DNA from: Microbacterium sp. 2FI
GTDB taxonomy: Bacteria > Actinomycetota > Actinomycetes > Actinomycetales > Microbacteriaceae
Direction: 5' to 3'
DNA length: 64,000 nucleotides
Assembly: GCF_005502885.1 (NCBI RefSeq)
Contig: NZ_SCMR01000002.1
Location: forward strand, 124,001-188,000
Made by a program: the position numbers and the translations under genes. Position 1 is the first letter of the stretch; every line of letters begins with the position of its first letter. Below the pieces are notes generated by a model that saw only the letters and a program-made list of their open reading frames with translations, made no database searches and was not told where the DNA came from. Below are positions 43,465-54,651 of the stretch, in pieces.

Positions 43465-43914
43465 GTGACTGAAACGGTGGATGTCCCCATTATCGCGTCC
43501 GACATCCCGACCTATGCGCACCCGGGGGATGCCGGGGCCGATCTTGTGGCGGCGGAGGCCGTCCGCCTCGAGCCCGGGCAGCGCGCCCTCATCGGGACGG
43601 GCGTGCGGATCGCCCTGCCCGAGGGCTATGCCGCCTTCGTCGTCCCGCGCAGCGGGCTGGCGGCCAAGCACGGCATCACCGTGGTCAATGCGCCCGGCAC
43701 CGTCGATGCCGGGTACCGCGGCGAGATCAAGGTCACACTCCTGAACACCGACGCCGCGTCGGCCTACGACATCGCCGTCGGCGACCGCGTCGCGCAGTTG
43801 ATCGTCATGCCCGTGCCGCGGGCGCGGTTCATCCCGGTCGAGACCCTTCCCGAGAGCGTCCGCGGCGACGGCGGGTTCGGTTCGACCGGCTACGACAAGA
43901 ACGGAATCTCATGA
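43465..43914 (+). CDS. dut: dUTP diphosphatase
   Basis: A 149-residue trimeric dUTPase that hydrolyses dUTP to dUMP and keeps uracil out of DNA. All five family motifs are visible: HPGDAGADL (1), PRSGLAAKHG (2), NAPGTVDAGYRGEIKV (3), RVAQLIV (4) and the C-terminal GGFGSTG (5). It starts with GTG. Its stop overlaps the start of the DUF3710 gene as ATGA. Confidence 0.95.
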   Translation: MTETVDVPIIASDIPTYAHPGDAGADLVAAEAVRLEPGQRALIGTGVRIALPEGYAAFVVPRSGLAAKHGITVVNAPGTVDAGYRGEIKVTLLNTDAASAYDIAVGDRVAQLIVMPVPRARFIPVETLPESVRGDGGFGSTGYDKNGIS

Positions 43915-44510
43915 CCGATCCCACACCCGCCGACGAGCCCCGCGAGTTCGCCGCGGGGGACCGCGCCACGTCGGGCCCGTTCGACGAGTCCGAGGCCAAT
44001 CCCGTGCGCCCGTACATCGATCTCGGCGGCATCAAGATCCTCCCGCGCGAAGGCCTCAACCTGCGCCTCGAGGTCGAGGAGCAGACCAAGCGCATCGTCG
44101 CCGTCGGCCTCGACTACGCGGGCTCCACCCTGCAGGTGCAGCCGTTCGCGGCCCCACGCTCGGCCGGGCTCTGGGCCGAGACGCGCGATCAGATCCGCGC
44201 TCAGATCCGGCAGCAGGGCGGCCGCGTCGAAGAGCGCGAAGGCCCCCTCGGGCCCGAGCTTCTCGCCGAGGTGCCGGTCGCCGCCGGACCTGACGGCGCC
44301 GCGGGCAAGCGCCTCGCGCGATTCGTCGGTGTGGACGGCCCGCGGTGGTTCCTGCGCGGCGTGATCGGCGGCGCTGCGACGTCCGACGTCGAGGCCGCCG
44401 GACGCGTCGAGGACCTCTTCCGCTCGATCGTGGTCGTCCGCGGCGGCTCGCCGATGCCGCCGCGCGACCTCATTCCGCTGCGCATGCCCGCGACCCCGGG
44501 CGTCGCGTGA
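43911..44510 (+). CDS. DUF3710-family protein
   Basis: A 199-residue soluble protein of the actinobacterial DUF3710 family. The block RPYIDLGGIKILPREGLNLRLE near residues 33-54 is typical; later come YAGSTLQVQPFAAPRS and RWFLRGVIGG. No catalytic motif is recognised. It is coupled to dut (ATGA) and to the next gene (GTGA), so the three are one transcript. Confidence 0.9.
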   Translation: MTDPTPADEPREFAAGDRATSGPFDESEANPVRPYIDLGGIKILPREGLNLRLEVEEQTKRIVAVGLDYAGSTLQVQPFAAPRSAGLWAETRDQIRAQIRQQGGRVEEREGPLGPELLAEVPVAAGPDGAAGKRLARFVGVDGPRWFLRGVIGGAATSDVEAAGRVEDLFRSIVVVRGGSPMPPRDLIPLRMPATPGVA

Positions 44511-45268
44511 GCGACGACCCCCGCCCGCAAGAGCCCGACTCCGGGGCCTCGAGCCCGTCCACCGAGCCCCCGGCCGCATCGGAGGTCTTCGGCGCGGCGC
44601 TGGGCGAGGCTGCGCGGCGCGCGGGGCTGGACCCTGCCGAGAACGCGTCGACCGGCCGCGTCGTCTGGAAGGCCATGGGCGGATGGCGAGGCGTCCTCGA
44701 GTCCGTGCTCCCGGGTCTCGTCTTCATCGTCGTCTACACGATCACCATCGACCCGGCGACGGGCGACGGCGATCTCTGGCTCTCGCTCGGGCTCTCGGTG
44801 GGCATCGCCGCGATCTTCACGATCGCGCGCCTCATCGCCCGCCAGCCCATCACCGCGGCGGTCGGCGGTCTCGTCGCGGCGGGTGTGGCAGCCGCCTTCG
44901 CCGCGTTCACGGGCGAGGCGTCGAACAACTTCATCCCCGGATTCATCACCAACGCGCTGTACGGCACCGCGTTCCTCGTCTCGGCCCTCATCGGCTGGTC
45001 GCTCATCGGGCTGGCCGTCGGCTTCCTCATGGGTGAGGGCACCGCGTGGCGGGCCGACAAGCGCAAGCGCCGCGTGTTCTTCTGGCTCGCCATCGCGTGG
45101 GCATCGCTCTTCGCCGCGCGCCTGCTCGTGCAGCTCCCGCTCTACTTCGCCGACGACGTCACGGCCCTGGGCACCCTCAAACTCGTGATGGGCATCCCGC
45201 TGTTCGCCCCGATGGTTGCGGTCACATGGCTCGCCGTGCGCGCACTCTATCCACCGACGGCGAAGTGA
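44507..45268 (+). CDS. DUF3159-family membrane protein
   Basis: A 253-residue integral membrane protein with about five to six helices, among them VLPGLVFIVVYTITI, LSLGLSVGIAAIFTIARLI, AAVGGLVAAGVAAAFAAF, GTAFLVSALIGWSLIGLA and VFFWLAIAWASLFAARLLV. The helices follow a hydrophilic N-terminal 60 residues. It is the DUF3159 family, unknown function. It starts with GTG overlapping the DUF3710 stop. A 26-bp palindrome begins two bases after its stop codon. Confidence 0.9.
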   Translation: MSDDPRPQEPDSGASSPSTEPPAASEVFGAALGEAARRAGLDPAENASTGRVVWKAMGGWRGVLESVLPGLVFIVVYTITIDPATGDGDLWLSLGLSVGIAAIFTIARLIARQPITAAVGGLVAAGVAAAFAAFTGEASNNFIPGFITNALYGTAFLVSALIGWSLIGLAVGFLMGEGTAWRADKRKRRVFFWLAIAWASLFAARLLVQLPLYFADDVTALGTLKLVMGIPLFAPMVAVTWLAVRALYPPTAK

Positions 45269-45270
45269 TA

Positions 45271-45296
45271 CATTTATCTTGATATCAAGATAAATG
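45271..45296. promoter_or_regulatory. Perfect 26-bp palindromic operator upstream of aconitase
   Basis: Each 13-base arm reads CATTTATCTTGAT and the second is its exact reverse complement; the centre is TTGATATCAA. The AT-rich arms stand out strongly in this GC-rich sequence. It lies two bases after the DUF3159 stop and 111 bases before the aconitase GTG. Perfect palindromes with a TTGATATCAA core are typical of MarR-family operators. The MarR protein TamR controls aconitase in Streptomyces, which makes a similar role here plausible. Confidence 0.65.
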
Positions 45297-45407
45297 CGCT
45301 CCGCGACCGGATTAGGTGATCCTCACTAGCCGACGAATCCGGAGCGGGGGATGATGGGGAGTGCCGGGCTTCGCGGCCCGTTCCCGCCGCCGACGAAGGA
45401 GACACGC

Positions 45408-48242
<2,835 letters not shown>

Positions 48243-48254
48243 CGCATCCATCGC

Positions 48255-48282
48255 GAGGGGCCGGGGCTGTCCCCGGCCCCTC
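48255..48282 (+). terminator. Hairpin terminator after aconitase
   Basis: A perfect 12-bp GC stem with a CTGT loop starts 12 bases after the acnA stop. There is no U-tract, as is common for actinobacterial terminators. Confidence 0.65.
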
Positions 48283-48296
48283 CGCTGTGTCACGGG

Positions 48297-48302
48297 TAGA
48301 CT
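48297..48302 (+). promoter_or_regulatory. Putative -10 element (TAGACT) of dxs
   Basis: TAGACT lies 34 bases before the dxs ATG, leaving room for a short leader with the AAAGGAG ribosome site. The -35 region overlaps the terminator stem and has no consensus. Confidence 0.4.
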
Positions 48303-48336
48303 GATCGGGGCTGCCGAGCCCCCGAAAGGAGCGCGG

Positions 48337-50295
48337 ATGTCGCTGTTGTCGTCCATCGCCGGACCCCGCGATCTCGACGCGCTGAGCGTCGAGCAGCTGG
48401 GTGAGCTGGCGGCCGACGTCCGGACGTTCCTCGTCGAGAACGTGTCGCGCACCGGCGGGCATCTGGGCCCGAATCTCGGTGTCGTGGAGCTCACGATCGC
48501 GCTTCACCGCGTCTTCGACTCGCCGAATGACCCGTTCATCTTCGACACCGGGCATCAGTCGTACGTCCACAAGCTGCTCACGGGGCGCCAGGACTTCTCG
48601 AGCCTGCGTCAGCGCGGCGGTCTCGCCGGCTACCCGCAGCGCTCCGAGAGCCCGCACGACGTCGTCGAATCGTCGCACGCCTCGAGCTCGCTGAGCTGGG
48701 CCGACGGCGTCTCACGGGCGCTCACCCGTACCGGGCGCCGAGACCGGCACGTGATCGCCGTCGTGGGAGACGGCTCGCTCACCGGCGGCATGACATGGGA
48801 GGCGCTCAACAACATCTCCGACGACAACGACCGCAACCTCATCATCGTGGTCAACGACAACGGCCGATCGTATGCGCCGACGATCGGCGGTATGGCGCGC
48901 TACCTCAACCGCGTCCGAACGGCCGACTCGTACCGCACGCTGCACCGGAGCTCCGACCAGGTCTTCCGGAAGCTCGGACCGGCCGCGCGCGCGGTGTACC
49001 GCGGCGTCCGCGGCGGCACGCACGGCTTCCTCTCACGGTTCACGAACAACGCCGCGCTGTACTCGAACCTCGACATCAAGTACCTGGGTCCCGTCGACGG
49101 GCACGATCTCGGCGCGCTCCTGGAGACACTCGAGCTGGCCAAGAGCTACGGCGCGCCGGTCATCGTGCACGCGATCACGGAGAAGGGCCGCGGCTTCCAG
49201 CCGGCGCTCGACGACGAGGCCGACGCGTTCCACGCAGTCGGCAAGATCGATCCGATCACCGGCGAGGGGATCGGCGCGCCCGGCGGCGCACCCGCGTGGA
49301 CCGACGTGTTCGCGGAAGAGCTGGTGGAGGTGGGGGCCGAGCGCGACGACGTGATCGCGATGACGGCCGCGATGCTGCGCCCGACCGGCCTGCTGCCGTT
49401 CGCACAGCGCTTCCCCGACCGTGTGTACGACGTCGGCATCGCCGAGCAGCACGCCGTCGCTTCGGCAGCAGGCCTCGCGTTCGGCGGGCTGCATCCCGTG
49501 GTCGCGATCTACGCCACGTTCATGAACCGCGCGTTCGACCAGGTGCTGATGGACGTCGCGCTCCACCGTGCCGGCGTCACCTTCGTCCTCGACCGAGCGG
49601 GCGTCACGGGCCCGGACGGTCCGAGCCACCACGGCATCTGGGACCTCGCGATGCTGCAGCTGGTTCCGCACATCCGCATCGCCGCCCCGCGCGACGCCGT
49701 GCGCCTGCGCGAGCAGCTGCACGAGGCCGTCGCCGTCGACGACGCGCCGACGGTCATCCGCTTCCCGAAGGGCGCCGTGAGCCCCGAGCTCCCGGCGATC
49801 GAGCGCCTCGAGGACGGCGTCGACGTGCTCCTGCGCTCGGATGCCGAGGACGTGCTCATCGTCGGCATCGGCCCGATGGCCCACACCGCGATGGACGTCG
49901 CCGAGCGCCTGCGCGCGCAGGGCATCGGGGCGACCGTCGTCGACCCGCGCTGGGCGATCCCGGTACAGCCGTCGATCGTGCGTCTCGCGGCATCCCATCG
50001 CCTCGTCATCACGATCGAGGACGGGATCCGGGTCGGCGGGATCGGAACCCGCGTGCGGCAGGTGCTGCGCGAAGCCGGCGTCGATACGGCGGTCGACGAG
50101 CTCGGCGTTCCCGACGCGTTCATCGATCACGCGAGCCGCGAGCAGATCCTCGAGGATGCCGGCCTCACGCCCGCGAAGATCGCACAGGATGTCGTCGCCC
50201 AGGTGCTCGGTACCCGCATCCCCGTCGCTCGCCCGGCAACGACCGAGATCCCGACGGTGGCCGACTGGGTCCGCTCGTCCTCGCGCGAGGGCTGA
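48337..50295 (+). CDS. dxs: 1-deoxy-D-xylulose-5-phosphate synthase
   Basis: A 652-residue thiamine diphosphate enzyme that condenses pyruvate and glyceraldehyde 3-phosphate in the first step of the MEP isoprenoid pathway. The TPP/metal motif is GDGSLTGGMTWEALNN (residues 145-160), with the matching asparagine in VVNDNGRS. Other conserved pieces are FDTGHQSYVHK, the transketolase-like DVGIAEQHAVASAAG and the C-terminal transketolase domain. AAAGGAG precedes the ATG. Length is normal. Confidence 0.95.
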   Translation: MSLLSSIAGPRDLDALSVEQLGELAADVRTFLVENVSRTGGHLGPNLGVVELTIALHRVFDSPNDPFIFDTGHQSYVHKLLTGRQDFSSLRQRGGLAGYPQRSESPHDVVESSHASSSLSWADGVSRALTRTGRRDRHVIAVVGDGSLTGGMTWEALNNISDDNDRNLIIVVNDNGRSYAPTIGGMARYLNRVRTADSYRTLHRSSDQVFRKLGPAARAVYRGVRGGTHGFLSRFTNNAALYSNLDIKYLGPVDGHDLGALLETLELAKSYGAPVIVHAITEKGRGFQPALDDEADAFHAVGKIDPITGEGIGAPGGAPAWTDVFAEELVEVGAERDDVIAMTAAMLRPTGLLPFAQRFPDRVYDVGIAEQHAVASAAGLAFGGLHPVVAIYATFMNRAFDQVLMDVALHRAGVTFVLDRAGVTGPDGPSHHGIWDLAMLQLVPHIRIAAPRDAVRLREQLHEAVAVDDAPTVIRFPKGAVSPELPAIERLEDGVDVLLRSDAEDVLIVGIGPMAHTAMDVAERLRAQGIGATVVDPRWAIPVQPSIVRLAASHRLVITIEDGIRVGGIGTRVRQVLREAGVDTAVDELGVPDAFIDHASREQILEDAGLTPAKIAQDVVAQVLGTRIPVARPATTEIPTVADWVRSSSREG

Positions 50296-50300
50296 GCGGG

Positions 50301-51017
50301 TCACCCGACCGAGGTCAGACGGTTCGCGAAGACCGCGGATGCCGCGTCCCAGCCTTCGCGAGGAGGATCCGCGCGAGGAGCTGCGATGGCCTGCGAGAGC
50401 AGGTAGCCGTCGGTGAGCGCGTCGCCCGTGACGAGCACCGCCAGCAGCTCGACTCCACACGCGATGCGGACCTGGTCTGCGCATGCGGCGACCAGACGCG
50501 CCGAGAGCGCTTCGTTCGGCGGCAGGACGGCGCCGTCGAGTCCGTGCACGATGTCACGGAGAGCAGCGCCGACGATGTTGCCCGCGCGCTCACGCACATC
50601 CACGACGTCGAGCTCGAGGACACGCAGGTCGTGACCCGATGAGATCGGCCGCCAGTCGAACGAAGCGTGCACCAGGTGCTGATGACCCGCAGCGCCTGTG
50701 AGACTCCGGGCCGGAAGATCGGTCGAGCGGGCGCGCACATCGACCATGCGATACCAGTAGAGGATCGGGAACGCGCCGTGCGTTCCCGGCTGCAGCACCA
50801 CCACCTCGCCGCGGACATCGTCGCCGCGGCGGGTGCCGCGCCGGATGATCGGCCGGCCGTTGCGCGTGCGGATCGCTGCGGAACCCTCGTCGATCGTCAC
50901 GAGGAACAGCTTCATGAGTGCCGGCACCACGAACAGCAGCGTCAGCGCCGCACCGCTCGTCTTCACCAGCACGCTCAGCGCGTTGCCGCTGAACATTCCC
51001 GAGATGACATCCACCAT
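50301..51017 (-). CDS. SPFH/band 7-like membrane-anchored protein
   Basis: A 238-residue protein with one N-terminal membrane segment (TSGAALTLLFVVPALMKLFLVTI). It is followed by a beta-rich domain resembling the SPFH/band 7 fold: SAAIRTRNGRPIIRRGTR, VVLQPGTHGAFPILYWYRMVDVRARS, then LELDVVDVRERAGNIVGAALRDIV. The family resemblance is by pattern only. A short helical C-terminus ends the protein, much shorter than flotillins. GGGAGG precedes the ATG at 51017. It ends five bases from dxs, convergent. Confidence 0.7.
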   Translation of the reverse strand: MVDVISGMFSGNALSVLVKTSGAALTLLFVVPALMKLFLVTIDEGSAAIRTRNGRPIIRRGTRRGDDVRGEVVVLQPGTHGAFPILYWYRMVDVRARSTDLPARSLTGAAGHQHLVHASFDWRPISSGHDLRVLELDVVDVRERAGNIVGAALRDIVHGLDGAVLPPNEALSARLVAACADQVRIACGVELLAVLVTGDALTDGYLLSQAIAAPRADPPREGWDAASAVFANRLTSVG

Positions 51018-51159
51018 TCCGGCCTCCCGTGCGTTTGTCCGACGTTCACAGGATGCCTCGATCGACACCCGGTTCCGATGCAGAAAGGGCGCTGGGGGAT
51101 GAGTGTTCACCCGGTGGATGCGCGACGTTCCCGCGCGACACCCGAAGGCGCCACCGACG

Positions 51160-51193
51160 CCGCACGCCCCGAGCCGAAGCTCGGGGCGTGCGG
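51160..51193 (-). terminator. Long hairpin downstream of fadB
   Basis: A perfect 15-bp GC-rich stem with a CGAA loop starts 28 bases after the fadB stop. There is no U-tract. It could serve as a terminator on either strand, but the only gene ending here is fadB. Confidence 0.6.
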
Positions 51194-51221
51194 ACCGTGA
51201 CGGTGTCGGGATCGCTTGCGC

Positions 51222-53366
51222 TCAGCCGCCGATGCCGCGGATCACGGGGTGGTGGAACGTGTCGCCGAAGACCCGCTCGGACGACCCCTCACGGTCGAGG
51301 TAGGGCGATGCGCCGCCGTCGATGAACGGCCAGCCGGCGCCCAGGATCAGGCACAGGTCGATGTCCTCGACCTCGGGGACGACGCCCTCGTCCAGCATGA
51401 TGCGGATCTCCTGCGCCAGCCCGTCCTGCACGCGACGGAGGATCTCCGCCTCGCTCGACGGCGACGAGCCGACCGCGCCCTTGAGGACCGCGGCCGCCGC
51501 CTTCGTCCAGCCTGTCACGCGACCGCCCTTGTCCTTCTCGACGACCTCGGCGAGCTCGGCGAGCTGGTGGAAGTTCTCGGACGCGTAGAAGCGCTCCGGG
51601 AAGGCGTGTGCCATCGTGTCCTGGACGTGGGCGGCGACCTTCCAGCCGACGAGGTCGATGAGCTGGAACGGCGTCATCGGCAGGCCGAGCGGCGCGAACG
51701 CCTTCTCGACCGTCAGCAGGGAAGTGCCCTCATAGACGGCGCGCGCGGCCTCGCCCATGACCTTCGCAAGCAGGCGGTTCACCACGAACCCCGGCGCGTC
51801 GGCGGTGAGCACGGCGTTCTTGCCGAGGGTGCGTGCCACCACGAAGGCGGTCGAGAGCGCGGCATCCGAGGTCTGCGGCGTCTTCACGATCTCGATGAGC
51901 GGCATCACCGCGACCGGGTTGAAGAAGTGGAAGCCGACGAGACGCTCGGGGTGGGCGAGCTTCGCGCCGATCTCCTCGACCGACAGCGACGAGGTGTTCG
52001 TCGCGAGGATCGCATCCTCGGCGATGAACTGCTCGATCTCGCCGAACACGGCCTGCTTGACACCGACCTCTTCGAACACGGCCTCGATGACGAAGTCGCA
52101 GTCCGCGTAGAGGCTCTTGTCGGTCGTGCCGGTGATGAGCGCACGCAGACGGTTGGCGGCGTCGGCATCCAGGCGGCCCTTGGCTTCGAGCTTGCCGATC
52201 TCTTCGTGAATGTACGCCACGCCCTTGTCTACGCGCGCCTGATCGAGGTCGGTGATGAGGACGGGCACCTGCAGCCGGCGGACGAACAGCAGCGCGAACT
52301 GGCTGGCCATGAGGCCGGCGCCGATGATGCCGACCTTCGTGACCTTCTTCGCGAGCTCTTTGTCAGGTGCGCCGACGGGACGCTTGGCGCGCTTCTGGAC
52401 GAGGTCGAACGCGTACATGGATGCCGCGAATTGATCGCCGACGACGAGATCGGCGAGCGCCTCGTCCTCGCGCGCGAAGCCGTCGGCCTTCGTGCCGCTC
52501 TTGGCCTTGTCGAGGAGGTCCAGTGCGACATACGGCGAGCGCGGGACCGTGCCGATCTTCGACTCGAGCATGCCGCGGGCCATCTTGACCGCGATAGGCC
52601 ACTTGGTCAGCCGCTCGATCTTGCCCGGCTCGTTCTTGCGATCGACCTTGACCTTGTCCGCGAGGACGCCGTCCGCCCACGCGAGCGAGCTCTCGAGGTA
52701 GTTCGCCGCCGGGAAGATCGCGTCGACGATCCCGTAGTCGAACGCCTGCTGGGGCTTGAGCATCCGGTTCTGCTTGAGCGGATTCGAGATGACCACCTCG
52801 AGCGCGTTCTCGATGCCGATGAGGTTCGGCAGCAGGTACGCGCCGCCCCACCCGGGGATGATGCCGAGGAACACTTCGGGCAGTGCGATCGCTGCGGCCG
52901 ACGCATCGACCGTGCGGTAGGTCGAGTTCAGCGCGATCTCGAGTCCGCCGCCGAGCGCGAGCCCGTTGACGAACGCGAACGACGGCACCCCGAGGTCGCC
53001 GAGCTTGCCGAGCACGTGGTGGCCGAGCTGTGCGATCAGTCGCGCGTTGTCCTTCGAGCCGACCTTCGAGATGTCGGAGAGGTCGGCCCCGGCGGCCAGG
53101 ATGTACTGCTTGCCGGTCACGGCGACAGCCTGGATCTCGCCGGCGGCCGCGCGGGCCTTCAGTGCATCCAGCGTCGCGCCGAGCTCGGTCAGCGTCGCGG
53201 GCCCCAGCGTGTTCGGCCGGTTGTGGTCGCGTCCGTTGTCGAGCGTGATCAGGGCGAGCACCTTGCCCGAGGCCAGACGGATGTCGCGCACAGGAGAGTG
53301 CGTGATCACCTCACCCTCGGTGAGCGCCTGGATGGGGGAGAAGTCGATCTTGTCGTAGTCAGTCAT
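51222..53366 (-). CDS. fadB: Fatty oxidation protein FadB-like (enoyl-CoA hydratase/3-hydroxyacyl-CoA dehydrogenase)
   Basis: A 714-residue multifunctional beta-oxidation enzyme. The N-terminal crotonase domain (about 1-300) has ILAAGADLSDI, NGLALGGGLEIAL and LPEVFLGIIPGWGGAYLL with the two catalytic acidic positions. The dehydrogenase domain (about 330-715) has the NAD-binding motif VGIIGAGLMASQFALLF and the signature RLVGFHFFNPVAVMPLIEIV. It hydrates 2-enoyl-CoA and oxidises the 3-hydroxy product for FadA. It starts nine bases after fadA, so the two are cotranscribed. Confidence 0.93.
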   Translation of the reverse strand: MTDYDKIDFSPIQALTEGEVITHSPVRDIRLASGKVLALITLDNGRDHNRPNTLGPATLTELGATLDALKARAAAGEIQAVAVTGKQYILAAGADLSDISKVGSKDNARLIAQLGHHVLGKLGDLGVPSFAFVNGLALGGGLEIALNSTYRTVDASAAAIALPEVFLGIIPGWGGAYLLPNLIGIENALEVVISNPLKQNRMLKPQQAFDYGIVDAIFPAANYLESSLAWADGVLADKVKVDRKNEPGKIERLTKWPIAVKMARGMLESKIGTVPRSPYVALDLLDKAKSGTKADGFAREDEALADLVVGDQFAASMYAFDLVQKRAKRPVGAPDKELAKKVTKVGIIGAGLMASQFALLFVRRLQVPVLITDLDQARVDKGVAYIHEEIGKLEAKGRLDADAANRLRALITGTTDKSLYADCDFVIEAVFEEVGVKQAVFGEIEQFIAEDAILATNTSSLSVEEIGAKLAHPERLVGFHFFNPVAVMPLIEIVKTPQTSDAALSTAFVVARTLGKNAVLTADAPGFVVNRLLAKVMGEAARAVYEGTSLLTVEKAFAPLGLPMTPFQLIDLVGWKVAAHVQDTMAHAFPERFYASENFHQLAELAEVVEKDKGGRVTGWTKAAAAVLKGAVGSSPSSEAEILRRVQDGLAQEIRIMLDEGVVPEVEDIDLCLILGAGWPFIDGGASPYLDREGSSERVFGDTFHHPVIRGIGG

Positions 53367-53375
53367 CGGTGAGCC

Positions 53376-54578
53376 CTACTTCTTCTTGCCGTCGTAGTTC
53401 GGGTTCTCCCAGATGACCGAGCCACCCTGGCCCAGGCCCACGCACATCGCGGTGAGGCCGTAGCGGACGTCGGGTCGCTCGGCGAACTGGGCCGCAAGCT
53501 GGATCATGAGACGCACGCCGGACGCTGCGAGCGGGTGGCCGAGCGCGATCGCGCCGCCCCACTGGTTCACGCGCGGGTCGTCGTCGGCGATGCCGAAGTG
53601 GTCGAGCAGCGAGATCACCTGGATGGCGAAGGCCTCGTTGAGCTCGAACAATCCGATGTCGCCGATCGTAAGACCCGCTTTGCGCAGGGCCTTCTCGGTC
53701 GAGGGAATCGGACCGATGCCCATGATCTCGGGCTGCACGCCGGCGAACGCGAACGAGACGAGCTTCATCTTCGGCGCGAGGCCCAGTTCCTTCACCGCGC
53801 CGCCGCCGGCCAGCAGCGACATCGTCGCGCCGTCGGTGAGGGGCGAGGAGGTGCCGGCCGAGACGCGGCCGTGCGGGCGGAACGGCGTCTTGAGGGCAGC
53901 GAGGTCTTCCATGGTCGTCTGCGGGCGACGGCCTTCGTCCTCGGTCGCAAGGCCCCAGGCGCCATCAGCGCCCTTCGTGGCCACCGACACCAGGTCGGGC
54001 TGGAACCTGCCTGCCTCGTAGGCGGCCTGCGCCTTGTGCTGCGAGAGCATGCCGTAGCGGTCGGAGCGCTCCTTCGTCAGGTGCGGGAACCGGTCGAAGA
54101 TGCGCTCGGCCGTGACCCCCATGTTGAGTGCCCCCGGATCGACCATCTTCTCCGCGACGAAGCGCGGGTTCGGGTCGGCATTGCCGCCGATCGGGTGGTG
54201 GCCCATGTGCTCGACGCCTCCGGCGAGGGCGACGTCGTACATGCCCATGCCGATCGAGCCAGCCATCGTCGTGACGCTCGTCATCGCGCCCGCGCACATG
54301 CGGTCGATCGCGAAGCCGGGCACGCTCTGCGGCAGACCCGCGAGGATCGCGACGCTGCGGCCGAGAGTGAGACCCTGATCGCCCGTCTGCGAGGTCGCGG
54401 CGATCGCGACGTCGTCGATGCGGTCCTTCGGAACGAGCGGGTTGCGTTCCATGAGCCCGATGGTCGCCTTGACGGCGAGGTCATCGGATCGGGTGTTCCA
54501 GTACATGCCTTTTTCGCCGGCGCGACCGAAGGGGGTGCGCATGCCGTCAACGAAGAAGACGTCCGAAATCTCGGCCAC
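53376..54578 (-). CDS. fadA: Acetyl-CoA C-acyltransferase (thiolase)
   Basis: A 400-residue degradative thiolase that cleaves 3-oxoacyl-CoA with CoA. The nucleophile is Cys95 in IDRMCAGAM, followed by LAGGVEHMGH. The C-terminal active-site elements are ELNEAFAIQ, GGAIALGHPLAASG (His) and CVGLGQGG (second Cys). It starts with GTG after GGAGG, and TATTAT at 54594-54589 may be its -10, so it could have its own promoter downstream of rnd. It forms the beta-oxidation pair with fadB. Confidence 0.94.
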   Translation of the reverse strand: MAEISDVFFVDGMRTPFGRAGEKGMYWNTRSDDLAVKATIGLMERNPLVPKDRIDDVAIAATSQTGDQGLTLGRSVAILAGLPQSVPGFAIDRMCAGAMTSVTTMAGSIGMGMYDVALAGGVEHMGHHPIGGNADPNPRFVAEKMVDPGALNMGVTAERIFDRFPHLTKERSDRYGMLSQHKAQAAYEAGRFQPDLVSVATKGADGAWGLATEDEGRRPQTTMEDLAALKTPFRPHGRVSAGTSSPLTDGATMSLLAGGGAVKELGLAPKMKLVSFAFAGVQPEIMGIGPIPSTEKALRKAGLTIGDIGLFELNEAFAIQVISLLDHFGIADDDPRVNQWGGAIALGHPLAASGVRLMIQLAAQFAERPDVRYGLTAMCVGLGQGGSVIWENPNYDGKKK

Positions 54579-54651
54579 TCTGCCTCCAATAATAGGGATG
54601 ACGCCAGCCTACGGACGGGCCCGGCGACGCGGAGAACGCGGTGGCGGAAAC

